A DNA stretch of 64,000 bases from Malus domestica (GCF_042453785.1 NC_091673.1:4862501-4926500); one strand, 5' to 3'. Shown: positions 45,996-59,166, numbered from the stretch's first letter. The notes: generated from the sequence alone by a model not told the origin. Translations and numbers: made by a program.

Positions 45996-46056
45996 TTTAA
46001 TTAAATGTACCACTTATTCCTTCATCTATATCCCATCAATTAAAAAATTGATTATA

Positions 46057-46395
46057 GGCTTTTTAGCCAAAATGATCATTGAGATTTACGTAACTCTTCA
46101 CTTTGGTCTTTGAGAATTTAAATCGGCATAATTGGTTCATAAGTTTGTCCACAATAAATCATTTTGGTAATTTCTTGAAAAATCTCAATAAAATAAGGAT
46201 AAAATAACAAAAATACTCTTAATTTTTTGTCAAATCATTTTGTCCTATTGTTTATTATATTGAGGGTAATTTTGTCATTTAGATTCTTATTTAACATAAT
46301 TTTTCACCGAATAACCAAAATAATTGATGATGGATAATCTCAGGAATTATTTATATTGATTTCAAATTTCATGAACAATTTTAACTAAAAAGGCT
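46057..46395. repeat. Foldback MITE, family D
   Basis: The left end AGGCTTTTTAGCCAAAATGA and right end TTTTAACTAAAAAGGCT are inverted. The inner arms TGTCCACAATAAATCATTTT and AATAATTGATGATGGATAAT pair as in the copy at 45087. Confidence 0.75.
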
Positions 46396-47887
46396 TGATT
46401 ATATTATCTTCCTCTCTTATCGGCTTACAGTCCAGTCTTGATTAAATTTTTTACCTCTCCTGCTACGCCCACAGAAAGGAAAAACACAACGGAAGAAGAA
46501 AAAAACGAACCGAATGGCATAAAGGCAAAACGGACAGCAGCATCCGCTGGTAAAATGATGACATGACGTCGAAGGCTATGGTGCAATGCACGGGAATTAA
46601 GTTTTTCTGAGAGTGCTGTAGCCGAGAGAGAGGGGAAGAGGTTACAGATTGGTGTATGTATGTGAATCGGTTCTTTAATTAATTTAATAGTACATTTCCT
46701 CTCTTAATAATTTAATTATTTGTTTTACAAAACTTTTAATTAAACGCAAAGACTAACCATGGATAGTCTAGTAGATACATGCGAAAAGGAAAAACATGAG
46801 GTCTTGAATTTAATACTTTGTAAGCTGCGAATCTTTTTTATTCTCGTTACAGGTACGTTGCATTTCCCAACTAGTCTGTTTCAGGCTCGAAAATAATGAA
46901 TAATAGTGATTTGTCACTGGTTGTCCTTTAAATAAATAAATTTAAAAAAAAAGGTTAAGGTTGGGGTGAGAAAAACAAAACAAAATATTTTCACATTAAG
47001 CGCGGCCTAAGCCCTCATGTTAATAGAGCATACCCACGTCTGATAGGTGCGTAGCAAACCACAATTGCTTGCTCAGATTAAAAACATCCCTTGAACTATA
47101 TGTTATGAGATCTCCAAGTTATTTTTCCTTAGGAAATCATATTCTCTAGTTGTGATTTTGTTTCACTATCATTAGCATCATATTTGGAAAACGAAGAATA
47201 TAGATGACAACGGTGATCTCACATAATACTAAAGTCGTAACATAATTATGTGCTACTTTTATAAGTGTTGTCTTGTCAATATTTGAAAGAGGCACGATTA
47301 TTCCTTCACGATTCATTTCGTAAAATTTTGGCGCAGCTTTTAAGTGCTATATTTTAAATTAGCGTTCAGTTATAAAGATTAAGAATTACTCAAAGATTGA
47401 GCGATGTGGCGATAATGAATACATGATGATAGAAACAAACAAAACAAAGAAGAAAACTCGAATGAGTACACTTTCATTTCCTCCATCTAAATGCAACTTG
47501 TATAAACCATAAGATCCTAACAATAATTGCACTTACATGTTGGGGGGGGGGGGGAATTTTCTTTTGCTTGGATCAAATGTAATGTGAGTGAATATTAGGA
47601 ATACAAAACGATAATTGTGAAGTGCAAAAGAATATAAAGTTAGAATAAGGTTCATATGGAATCACTCAATTGCAAAATAAAGGCAAAAGCTCGCAAAAGG
47701 ACTTGAAAGTGGGATTGTTCATAGCTATACCCTATAGGAGGGTCGTACTCTTTTATATATAAAAGAAAGCAAACCCTAATTAATTAGAATAATGCTTGTA
47801 AGTACGTCTTTGTGACTTTGTTTAGAGGATATTTAGCTCTATCCTAAAATTAAGATGATAAATTTTTCACTACAGTCGAAACAATAA
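46396..47887. other. Intergenic, no gene seen
   Basis: A moderately GC-rich stretch at 46420-46650 includes ATGACGTCGAAGG but no coding frame. A run of 13 G lies at 47542-47554. Confidence 0.45.
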
Positions 47888-48013
47888 GGTCGTGTTATCC
47901 TCGTACCCTTATTAATTTTAGTCCTTCAATCTTCTTCAATTATTTCATTAAACAGTCAAAAATTAAATGAGGTGTGTGAGAAGTAACAAATGGTACGTGG
48001 ATAGCATCACCCA
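47888..48013. repeat. MITE, family A
   Basis: GGTCGTGTTATCCTCGTACC at the left pairs with GGTACGTGGATAGCATCACC at the right. The GGTGTGTGAGAAGTAAC block matches the right arm of the element at position 1. Confidence 0.65.
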
Positions 48014-49437
48014 AAACAATATTAGGCGGTGTTATAGTTTAACTAAAAGTATAACAATATATATATTCGGTTAAGATGGCTTCGACACGTGAATTGAAGA
48101 CCTACATATGTTTTGATTAGAATATATGACTATGAGACAAAAGCTCAAGGCAAAATGGGTAGAAAAAGACTTGTAAAGACTTTGAAATAGACTATAAGAA
48201 CATATATGGAGTACTTGGAGGCTTTGAGTTAACGTAAGACTTGACGTAAAATCGAGCACAATAGCATTTTAGAATTTATACAACCAACTTCACTTATTGG
48301 AATAAAATTTAGTTATTATTGTATATACAATTTTGTTAATGTATAATTAATATAAGACATATCAATCCTATCGTTTATTGTACATGTGAAAATACATTAT
48401 GTAACTTGTTAAAATTCATCGATAAAGACTAAAAATAAACATAGGAAACGCGGTGTAAACACGACCACGTGCAGACATCATGTTCAAGGATCTTAAGAAA
48501 TTTAATTAACGAAAACAATTATTTTAAAATATTGCATGTCTATAGTCTAATCGACTAATCCAATAGGGTAAAGAAACAAACTTCAAAACCAAGCAACTCC
48601 ACTATCTCTCTCTCTCTCTCTCTCTCTATCTCTTTCTCTCTCCTCCAACCCAAAAAAAAGATTCTGGCGTGCACTCGCAAATTTTATAATAAATAATTGT
48701 TAACAGTAATAATCCTCTTTCATGAACCGAGGCAGTCCCTTCTCCAACGGGGCCCGACCACGTGTCGGTCATTTGTGTAAAGACGTGTGGTCATGTGGAG
48801 CATTATTGGATGATGAGAAAGGTGTTTAATCACACTCACTGACTAATCGCAACTCGCACAAATATACACATTTCAAACTTCCAAGTGCTCTGCAGTCTGC
48901 ACCCAACTTAACTTAATTACCAGATAATTAAGGTTAACGATGACGATGATGGTGATCAAGTCTCGTGTAGCTCATTGACTTGATTATTTTTTTGAACTAA
49001 GTTAGGTGAGACCGTAAAATCATGCAAAAATAAGTAGTGACGGATTTAGGATTCGAAATTTAAGTGGTTGTAATATTAAAGGTCTATGCTTTTTAGATAA
49101 AAATAGAGTGTGAAGTACGGCAAAAAAAAAATCAATTTATTCATTGAGGTATTTTTTCAAACACTTGACGAGTGATATTGAGAGAATTTGTTGAGTGTTG
49201 TTTATGCAACCTATCGAGATATGGCTAACAGAAACACTTCGTAGGTACAAAGGGACTAGTACAAAATATTCGGAGAGTCTACGAAAAAACTTCACATATA
49301 TACTTTTTGAATTCCGGGTGGTTGCGAGACCATTTAAGTCCCAATGTGCATCCTCCTTTGAATACAAGAACACAAACGATATATTGTAGTTCATCGACAA
49401 CATAATTCTTATCTATATCAGAAACGAAAGAAAATTT
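48014..49437. other. Intergenic, no gene seen
   Basis: A (TC)n tract lies at about 48605-48640. GACCACGTGTCGGTC at about 48768 is a G-box-containing inverted repeat. The segment at 49175-49230 resembles 45413-45460 (GAGAATTTGTTGAGTGTTG against GAGAATTTGTTAAGTGTTG), so it belongs to an unnamed dispersed repeat. Confidence 0.45.
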
Positions 49438-49598
49438 TGGCCCATAGATTAAGTAGCAGTTTGAAAGATTAACCTATTCGGGAAATCTTCGAATCTATGC
49501 TTATTTTCAACTCCTCGAAGCATTTTATTGCTTACTGTGCACTTCCTCATCTCTGGGTGCCTAGGTATCCACCTTAAGCCTTTCCTCGTTTGAACATC
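49438..49598 (-). pseudogene. Nuclear insertion of plastid DNA: 5' end of the chloroplast 23S rRNA gene
   Basis: The minus strand reads TTCAAACGAGGAAAGGCTTA, then GGTGGATACCTAGGCACCCA, then GTTGAAAATAAGCATAGAT and CCCGAATAGG. This follows the 5' end of plastid rrn23 as I know it, collinearly for about 155 bp. Differences are numerous and mostly C-to-T or G-to-A (for example GGCTTAAGGTGG where plastids have GGCTTACGGTGG, and AAGCAATAAAATGC for AAGCGACGAAATGC). That pattern is expected of an old, methylated nuclear copy. The open frame over this stretch is therefore not a gene. Confidence 0.85.
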
Positions 49599-49932
49599 GC
49601 CCTTATCACGTGATATAGTGGGGAATGTCTCATTTGCGTGAAACAAATTTTTGGTGGTGATGTTTTGGAGTGAAAGAGAAGTGAAATTGTGGGGGGAGGT
49701 GGCTAACCCATGTGACATGTATGGTTGTATGCAAGACAATACAGCTTTGCTTGCATGTTAGTTTGGGTTTTATACGTCAAGGGCCCATTTCAACGACATC
49801 AATTTACACAAGGCTATAAAAGTGGTAAACTTTGTGTTTAATCTTCGCTCACAATTGGAAACAAATTCATTTAAGAAATGATTAATCCTCCCAATTTTGC
49901 TTTCACTTTTTGGGGAAATGTTTCATGTTTTT

Positions 49933-50248
49933 TTTGTTGGGAGTAGTAATGATTTAAAGTATTTATTTTACTATTTTGTACAAATTTTATCGCAAATAAT
50001 TCATTAATTATCAACTACTTAATATCTAATTTTGACACGACATTAATTGTTTACGAGTAAAATCATTTCTAAACACGGTGAAAATAGACTTGTTGGGAGT
50101 AGTAATGATTTCAAATATTTATTTTCCTATTTTGTACAAATTGTATATCGCAAATAATACATAATTTATCAACTACTTAATATCTTGTTTTGACATGACA
50201 TTCATTGTTTACGGGTAAAACCATTTCTAAACACGACGAAAATAGAAA
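49933..50248. repeat. Tandem duplication, unit about 158 bp
   Basis: TTGTTGGGAGTAGTAATGAT begins both copies, at 49933 and 50091. Both continue with TTTTGTACAAATT, TCAACTACTTAATATC and CATTTCTAAACACG. The copies differ by roughly a tenth of their bases, so this is an older duplication than the one at 25558. Confidence 0.8.
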
Positions 50249-53200
50249 GAAAACCTAACGGACAATCTTTTTTGTTTGTATTATATTTTTATTTTATTTT
50301 ATTAAGACTGTATTTGAACTATTTTATGCATTTATGAGATCAAACGAACGTGCATTTGACACACTTCGGAGCTTAAGGAAATAAAAGTATATAATATGCT
50401 ACCAGACTCCTAAAATGAGTACTCCAAAAAATAAAAACTTATTGTTTGTCAAAAGTACACAATTCTTCACTTTAGAATGTATTTGAATTGTTTTATGCCA
50501 TTCATGAGATCAGTCTTTTCAAATGATCCATACCAAAACATATTAGGTCGTGTTTAACGATCTCGAATCATTAAAACATTATGCCTCCAACAAAACAAAA
50601 AAAATCCATACATCTAGCTGCGTATAAACATGCTTCGTACAAACATGCTCGCAATACATCACATAAAACGATGTAGATATGATGTGTGTGTGTGTGTGTA
50701 TGCATACAAAGTCGTATGTAACTCCATCCAAACTTAATCATCACATGAACCCATGTATATATAGTATAAAGGTTGCAGATATAAAGTGTAGATGCTTTTA
50801 AAATTATTGAGAGATTTACAAGTTTGATGGGGGTCTATAAGACCTAATAAGTCAACAAATAAGCATAAAAAGCCAAGTGGAAAATGTCAGCACAAGAGAC
50901 GTATTCCTCGTGCCCTCCCTCCCATTTCCGCATTAACGAATAATCTTTTTCAAAAAATATTGGAAAAAAATAGAGAGAAAATACATTTTTGTTAGGCAAA
51001 CGTCATCTTCAAAACCCATCCTTTTCTTTTCTTCATTTTCTGATGGAAATGGAAATATACGCATAAATACGACACTTGTAGATGCAGCGTATGAGATTAG
51101 CTTTATGTCGTATTCACAGATAATAAAGGGAGGAACAAGAAACCCGTGAATTTCGCCAAACCAAAGCAACCGACTTTGATTAATAAAACACTCTGAAACC
51201 CTAAATACGCATGTAAAATGACTGCCTTCGTGACAGCGACTTGGGTCCATTCAGGCAATGGGAAAAGATCACACGCTGTGTAATGTATGAAAAAGAAGCT
51301 AAGAATCTTTGAGTTCTTTATCTGAACACAAGTTTGAAGTTTCTCTTCTTCCTTTTGCCTTTTACTTCTTAACAAAAGCCAAGAATTTAGATGCGTGTTC
51401 TCCGCCAATGAGAGAAAAAAACTTTAATGTTAGCGACTGGATCACGTCACTTATCGCCTGAACACATAAAATTACTCAATCTTTGGTGTGTTATATCTTA
51501 TTATGCTCGTCTACGTTTGATCTCTACGTGCAACAACCCTAGAAACCATTCCATTATTTTTAATGATATGACCCGCTTGCTAGTGAGTAAAGTGGCCTCG
51601 CTTGTTAGCAATGATTTGATGTGGTCTCGCTTGTTGGAGATGACATTATGTGTGCCTAGTTTAGGTTCGTTGCGTCTGTTGTATTTGTGGCGGATCTAAA
51701 CCTGTGCGCTTGTGCTGGTACCGATAGTGCTTGTGGTAGCCAATTAGCTAGAGGTTGATCTTTATGCTTGTTTGTGCTAATTATTTCCAGATTATTGAAT
51801 TGGCCACTGAAGAATGTGTCCATGTGGTAACCTTGTATCTGTTCTTGTTTGTTAATGAAATCACTATCGCTTCTTGTCAAAAAATGGTATGACTCGAACA
51901 TTTCTTATCAAATTAGTTTGTATCTATCTAAACAAAACATCATTTTCTCATATTACTTTATGAAGAAGTTGGGGGATTTCATTTTTTTTTTAATTTCAAT
52001 ATTTAATTGTTGAGTAGCGTCTCAAATCACCATCTTAATCTTGGATTGCTCGTCTAATAAATGGAGGACCATCATTCATCATCATGCATGTTAATCTATA
52101 TATTATTTAAATTTGTGACATTGGCAAATGTTTTATTCCTTGATAGCTTATAATTTAATAGGCTAAATTGTTTGCGAATATTGCATGCATGTTCCAAAGA
52201 GCAATTGTCAATGAAAACCTACAAATTTAATAAGGTGGGGGAGATGGAAGATAAATTATTTGGTTGGTATCATCGTATATACGTGTCTTCTAATTAAGTT
52301 TATAACAATTATTTGTAATGTCTCGGAATCATATTTTGCATAAAACAAATAATTAATCAAAGAAGATAGATGATCAAGTGGGGTTGAGAGACAAACCATA
52401 TGTTGCAATTACTTTTTTCTTTTAGCAATTTTCTACACGTACATGATGCCACGCCAACGCAAGCTAGTGGGAGAATTTTATGCTGATGATTAAGATGATT
52501 TCCAATTTAATTAATCACATAAAACGGTCTAGGGTTTATCTCAACTTGATGCATGTTTAAAGCTGAAGAGTTGGTGCGCACATGACAATTTTTTGTTCCT
52601 TGATCAAGTTGAAAGTCCTAACAATGTTATAACATGATCACTTGAACATACATTGTACGTTTTTTTATCGTAATGAATATCACACGTTTTCAAAACCAAA
52701 GTTCAAAAAAAAAAAAAGATACATATTTATTTTATACGCACGCTATATGAATTATGGAATACATTACATTATGAAGACCATGTCTTTGTTTGCTGGTTTG
52801 TTATTATTTTGTTGGTTTTGTTTCTTTCTAGCTAGTTTTGTACGATTAAATGGTGTTGTAAGTTGCCAAATTTTTACGTGAGATGGCATCCATATTCTCA
52901 GCGTCTTCTTCATTGTGCAGAAGTGGGGCATCTTCTGCAGTTTATTGTCATCACATGGTCCCGATGATCATCAACTTGTTATTGTTTTAGTTTGATGAGG
53001 TTTGAGTTTGTTGGATGCCCTAAAAACTAGGGTTAAATTTCTTGGTAAATACTTATGATATTAGTTTGATTTTCGTTGATTAGTGTAACCGTTTACACTA
53101 TATATGAGGAGAAAAACTCAATAGTTTCGATATATTGCATGCAACAATTGTGCATGCATTACTTTTCTCGTCGCGCGAGAAGAGGTACAGACGTAGTCAT

Positions 53201-55149
53201 TGCATACGACCATCATCTGCTAGAGTTTTCCGAAAGACAGCACATAAGCACATTAATTAGTACAACTCATGATAGATTGTTAGTTAGCTATTTTCAAGTC
53301 TATGCATTCAATATACACGCATCATTGTGGTTTTGAAGGGCTTGTTGTGTAACTAGCATTGGAAAATTGAGCAGACAATTCTGATTTTGTTTCCACCTCT
53401 TCTTTGCTGCAGATTCTGTGTATGCAGACATTGCGCAGAGAGAGAGTTGAACGCTTTTGTTTTCGAGTTTTCTTTTTCTTTTCCTTTGGATGCCAATGCT
53501 TGTCAAAGTTTACGACTTCTAGAGCATGCATAAGGTTGGCGCAATCTGAAAACCTTGATTGGATTGATACGAGAAACTGATGATTGGGGATTTGATAATT
53601 TTCAACAGAAGACCGGGCTGTAAGCACTGTGTCGTGGAGCCGAAATCATGATTACGAAGAAGAAGAAAAAGAGTGTTCATTGTATGTAAAAACCGGAATT
53701 CTATTATGTTCCGATGTACTGACTACTGAATATATCAACGCATGCTATAAAATTTCATATAAAAGCAAGAAAAATGCAAGAAAAAAATTTGCTCGGGAGA
53801 TCAGTGCGTAAATAACAACACCATATAAACAGTAATTTTCTTTTACAATTTAATAAAATTAAACACTGTAGATCAAAATTGGGCTGGGCTAGAGTGCAAG
53901 AGGGACACTTGATATGTTTAGAAGATGGGAATCAAATTACTACTAGGTAGATAGAAGCATCAACGAATTATCAATGTCATTGACCAAAAACTGATTTTTG
54001 GGAAATGTGGATGGAATATTTAGCACATATGCTTAGGAAACAAATACCAAATTGATATGAGCCATTGAGAGAATGGGTGCAATTACAACTCACATCGAGT
54101 TCGATGGATACTACGAATTGAATAAAAGAATCTTGGGCGAAACTGTCACATAATTCAACCCCACTCGTTTAAGATGGGATCGCATTATGCCTGAAACGCC
54201 GGTTGAGGCAGTCTCACTCAAGACTTTTTCAAATCAAAGACCTTGCTCGATCCCCTTGAGGTTGTAAAGTTCATAGATGGCTACTCATCGTAATCCAATG
54301 TCCAAAGGAGAACTATTTGGTAGTCCACTGGGTGTTTGGTTTGGTGAACATGACTGCATTGGACGACGACGTTTCAATGTCATTACAGCCACTCGTGAAA
54401 AAGAGCACATATTAGCAAATAATCCCTTCCCATAGGTCATGGCGATACAATAATAATTGTAGCCTATGTGGACCGGATGACATTTCAACGTCATAGGCCT
54501 AGTTGGGCCCGTTTCTCACCTACAAAAAAAAAAGAAAAAAAAAGAAAAAAGGATGGTGCCTTGTTGATCCAAGATGCCGGTCATGGTTGCATTCTCAAAG
54601 AAGGAACTTATACGTCTGCATGGCATCTCCGTATCAGGTGAAACTAACATGAGCTCGGTTGAAACGCAAAATAAAAGTTTCATGCTTTTACCAGAATGGT
54701 TTAACTAGGCATGTTAGTCATGGTTTAACTAACATGAGCTTAGTTTCCTCCTTAAATGGTGTGTTATTAAGGCTCCTCTCCATATGAAAGCTCGAAAACA
54801 TGTCGTTTTAGCTCAATAAGAGGACATTTCATACAATCAACATTGTCTCAACTCGACCCAGATATCAAATTAAACATAATTTTTGTGTAACTAGCTCCGC
54901 AAAGAACTCGTCATGAACTCCTCCATAATTTACAAATAAAAAAGATTGCAGCATCATTATTTTTGGAGTACTAACGACAGTTCCGTTACAAAACATCCGA
55001 AAACCATAACTTTGTACTGCTTACAAATTTATTGGGCCTCTAGTAGCATTTTTGGGTCAAGAGTTGGGCACGCAAAATTTGGGCCTCATAAAATACTCAA
55101 AGCCCTATAATGTTGAACCGAGCAGCGTGTTTTTGGTAGTTGACGCGAA
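50249..55149. other. Gene-poor region upstream of the cyclophilin gene
   Basis: No gene is supported. A (TG)n tract lies at about 50683-50698. The segment 51580-51895 (repeated CTCGCTTGTTAG/CTCGCTTGTTGG and an end reading TTTGTTAATGAAATC...TTGTCAAAAAA) resembles a LINE 3' end, but only weakly. TGGGCC at about 55033 and 55079, with AAAGCCC at 55100, is a site II cluster just upstream of the cyclophilin gene. Confidence 0.45.
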
Positions 55150-57161
55150 ATGCGTTGGACGGACGGCAGATTTGGTGGGAAAATGTTGAACCGCAAATCG
55201 GCACTGATCGGACTGATCAGTTGCTTTTACTTTCACTCCACATTTCTGACAAGTTTCGTCGCAGCTTCTTCTCCGGACCCGCTGCTCGGATCCGCCCGCG
55301 TCGTTTTTCAGGTAAAAAAATTAAATTTGAAAACGTAGTAGAAATTAATGTGAATTTTTGGGGACGAATTTGGATTTTGATCTTGTGTGATTTTACAGAC
55401 CAACTATGGCGACATCGAATTCGGGTTCTACCCGACCGTCGCGCCGAAGACGGTGGAGCACATTTTCAAGCTGGTGCGTCTCGGCGGCTACAACACCAAC
55501 CACATCTTTAGGGTTGAGAAAGGGTTCGTCGCCCAAGTGGCCGACGTGGCCAGCGGAAGGTCGGCTCCGATGAACGAGGAACAGCGGAGAGAGGCGGAGA
55601 AGACGGTTGTCGGAGAGTTCAGTGCCGTTAAGCATGTCAGGGGCATTCTTTCCATGGGAAGGTACAGTGAAGTCTCTATCTTTCTGATTTACTTGCTTAG
55701 AAGTTTGAAATTTTCGCATTTTCGTGTCTTTAATTGTAAATTACTATCTGGGTAATTGTTGTTTTTGCTAATTTTTTGTGTAGATATGACGATCCGAACA
55801 GCGCCGGATCCTCCTTCTCAATGCTGCTTGGAGATTCCCCTCATCTTGATGGGAAGGTAAGCTGACTACACTTTGATGACATTGTTGAATCGGGCATGAT
55901 CATCGATAATGTGTTGACATAAGAAAACCTTTTCAGTATGCAATATTTGGGAAAGTTACCAAAGGTGATGAGACCTTGAGAGCGCTCGAGGAACTCCCTA
56001 CACATCGGGAAGGGATTTTCGTAATGGTATGCTTATCCCTATGCTATTCGCTTATTTTCAATTTCGATAAGATCAATTCGTCAATCCTGTAAAGTTAGAA
56101 TCATAGTTTTCCTGTGTTAGTTACGTAGGATAGTATCATAGAACAATATAGCTAGTTATTTTCACCCTTCTAAGATGTCTATAGATATTGCCATTACATT
56201 TGATGTGCAAATGTATTAATGGATTGGAGTCGAAACTAAATATTTTCGCTTTGCTAGGGAGCTTGACATCCAATTGGATGAGTTTCGTATAATTAAATTA
56301 AATTAAAATTCTTGTTATGTGGAGTCATATGGTTCTCTCTCTGGGGTATAAATGTTTTGTCATCATACTTGGACTGCTGTACTTTTACCCTATGCACCAC
56401 AGGTAGTGTTATCTACCAGTGTCTCCGGCATTAGTATTTCCCCGTACATTATACTCATTGGTTGCATGTGGTAAAGTAGCCGTGCTTCTTACCACGGCCT
56501 ATTAGTTATGCTTCAGTTACGCCTTTATCATATATGCTCTGGGTCACAACTCTTATATCCGTTTGATGGGAGAATCACTGCATTCTTGGCTCAGAAATGA
56601 TTATTCTCTTTAATTCATTTTCTTATTTTTCCCTCCAGCCCACCGAGCGCATTACAATTCTGTCAACATACTACTATGGTGAGAATCAAGCACCCTTTGA
56701 TTTATTCATTGCTTGTACTAGTTTCATATGTATTGACACTAGCTTTAACGACTGGATAAAGGAGCAGCGGTAGGTTTTTTGAAAAGTTTGAGGCCAAAGG
56801 CCGAACCGTGCACATCTCTGAAGTTCTCCGTTTCGTTACTTCTTTCCTTGTTGATACATGTCTGCCATGTGATGACGGGTCCAGTGTTTGTTGCATTGGA
56901 GATTTTAATGATCACATTTAAATCATTTAAATCGGTTTAGTTTACATTGTGTTTATGGCTTGATTGTGTTACTTTTAGACACCGAGATGGAGCATTGTGA
57001 ACATGAGAGGTCTGTCATGAAGCAGAGGCTTGCTGCATCTGCTGTTGAAATCGAGAGACAGGTAAATAAGATTTACAACGAACATTATCTTTTCAAACAT
57101 CCAAATGTAAACATGGACTTATCACGTGTCATATTTGTAGAGAATGAAATGTTTCCCATGA
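55150..57161 (+). CDS. CYP23: Cyclophilin-type peptidyl-prolyl isomerase, secretory (CYP23-like)
   Basis: Seven exons are predicted: 55150-55311, 55399-55661, 55784-55856, 55937-56026, 56639-56678, 56979-57061 and 57141-57161, all GT-AG and in phase. The protein has 243 residues from the first ATG, or 232 from the in-frame ATG at 55183. The second start gives a classical signal peptide (MLNRKSALIGLISCFYFHST), so it may be the one used. The cyclophilin domain begins at SARVVFQTNYGDIEFGFYP. Of the human CypA active-site residues, Arg55, Phe60 and Gln63 are kept (IFRVEKGFVAQ). Trp121 aligns with His (SPHLDGKY) and His126 with Tyr, so catalysis and cyclosporin binding may differ from CypA. The tail (CEHERSVMKQRLAASAVEIE) is predicted helical and ends RMKCFP, as in Arabidopsis CYP23 (At1g26940), recalled from memory. 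Confidence 0.93.
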
Positions 57162-59166
57162 CATAGCAAGCAAATATCAGAATGAAGAGATGCTGTGGTT
57201 GCTATCAATCTTCCAGATATCCGCTGTATGTTGTCAGAGAACAGTGTACAAAGGGTGAGGAAAGTTCAAAAAGATCCATTCGAGCAGATGGGAGACAATA
57301 TTTGTGGTGTCAATCGAGTATCTGCCACTGAATACCTGACACTAAAGCTGTCTCTGTAAGTGAACATCGAAACCTGATGTTGTACTGGATGTCGATAATG
57401 GCTGACATGTTCGTTGAAACCACACACTTGATTCTTTATGTTAGCTGTGGAAGCAAATAATGGATTTATAGTGGCTTAGTGTTGGTAGTATTACTCTTCA
57501 CTGTTGTTTGTATGGAAAGTACTTCCGGGTAACGAGAATGTAACTATGACGGTATCCCAAGTTCAAGTTACTCTTGATCTTGAGATGCCGCCTATAATGA
57601 CATATGTTGCAAAGTATCGTACCGTACACAAGAAAACTCTAGACTTATAAAATAAGATTGAAATGTTGCTTGGCGCCTCGGAAGTTTGATCTTTACTCGA
57701 GAGGACGGTGAGAGTTGAACTCTTATTAGCCCGGTTTTTGCCACCAAATTGATGAGAAATTTGCAGCTTCGCGTAACAATCGGAAACATGTCAAATTCCT
57801 AACAAACCGGAAGTACCCTAGTGCTTTGAGGGCGTAAAATGTATGGAGGTAGATTGAGTGGAATCTGCGCACAACTTTCACCGTAACGACAAAAGCGAGA
57901 CAGTAAGATTCAGTTGACGGTCGATTTGGGTCAAAACATGTCGCTGGCCTTGCAGACAAGGAGTCATGTGTTGCATGGTGAAATTTATCGAGCAACCTAA
58001 TCTACCAGGAAGGCCGCAGATGGCCTACACCAACATGGGAATCGCAGTCAGTGGAGAGTCACATGTCTGAATCTGATCAGAGTAAGCAAACTGTTTGGTG
58101 ACGAGGAAGATGGTAACCCACCCTCCCTCCCTTTGTCCTGGTCAATATACCAAAATCTCTCCCCCTCCCCCTCCCCCATGTGTTCTGCCACTGATGAAGC
58201 CGAAATCGGATTTCAATGCCGACTAATCAATAAGAGTTTAAGGACATGTTTACTTACCAGGAATAGTGATTGGGATCATTTTGATTATTGGGTTCCTTGT
58301 GTTACTAGAATATGGGTACGAGAATCGTTTCACTTTTTAAGTTCTCTAATTCATTATTTCTCTCATTTATGTTAAGTAAACATACTAAAAGGAGCGCACA
58401 TAAGCAGAAAATTATACGAGTTCATTTGATTAATTTAGGCAAGTTGGCTACGATAGTAATGTCTCCGACATTGCATCCAAGTTCAAACCGTTTTCATTAA
58501 TTAGACTATTTTAGAATGTTGTCCTACCAAAAAAAAATCGAGGATATGTCCAATTCGGTAGGAGCTGCATTCCAATCCATCTAGCAATTTTCAATTTAGA
58601 GTTGCAAACTTGCAATGGGTACACGTGGACAACACAAATTGGGTAACTTAGAGCATGTGTGGCCTTCCACTTTACACATGGAACAACCTACTATAATACC
58701 ATGAAGAAAGTTAAGGTTCTTTCATAAACTCAATTGGCAATATGGGGAGTGGCCAATTATTTAGAAGCACACGGAAGGTCTCTTTTATCCGGGTGTGGGA
58801 CTCACTCTCAACATGTGTGTCCAAATCAACGGACTCAAGCAGGCTTGACATTAGGGGAGATGGAAGTCTTATGATGTTTCAGAAGCTTGAATGTCTTCAA
58901 GTGATGGAAGACAAACATACCCACATGGATTTAAAACGCCAACACAGAACAAAGTCGTCTACGTGAATTAATTTATGGCATCAATCTTCTTTAACCCCAT
59001 ATGTGATTAATTGCATCTTTTGGTTGGTAATTCACTCGACCCATCACATGGAACAACGAACGTTTTTTTTAATTTGTTTGGGGTGTTCCACGTGAATCCA
59101 ATTTCATCCCAAGCTCCACCTAAAGTTGATTGGAGACAAAACAGAAAAACGACTAAACTCTTAAAA
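57162..59166. other. CYP23-like 3' region and intergenic DNA
   Basis: The 3' UTR probably covers 57162 to about 57500. A weak inverted repeat, GACATGTTTACTTACC at about 58242 and GTTAAGTAAACATAC at about 58371, suggests a small MITE. No further gene is supported. Confidence 0.45.

Noticed and set aside
47542..47554. Run of 13 G
   Set aside because: A single homopolymer, possibly affected by sequencing error; not a feature by itself.
49449..49739. 96-residue open frame on the minus strand
   Set aside because: It is a translation of decayed plastid 23S rDNA and flanking DNA, not a protein gene.
51656..51901. Possible LINE 3' end
   Set aside because: Only weak resemblance and no reverse-transcriptase sequence or target duplication seen.
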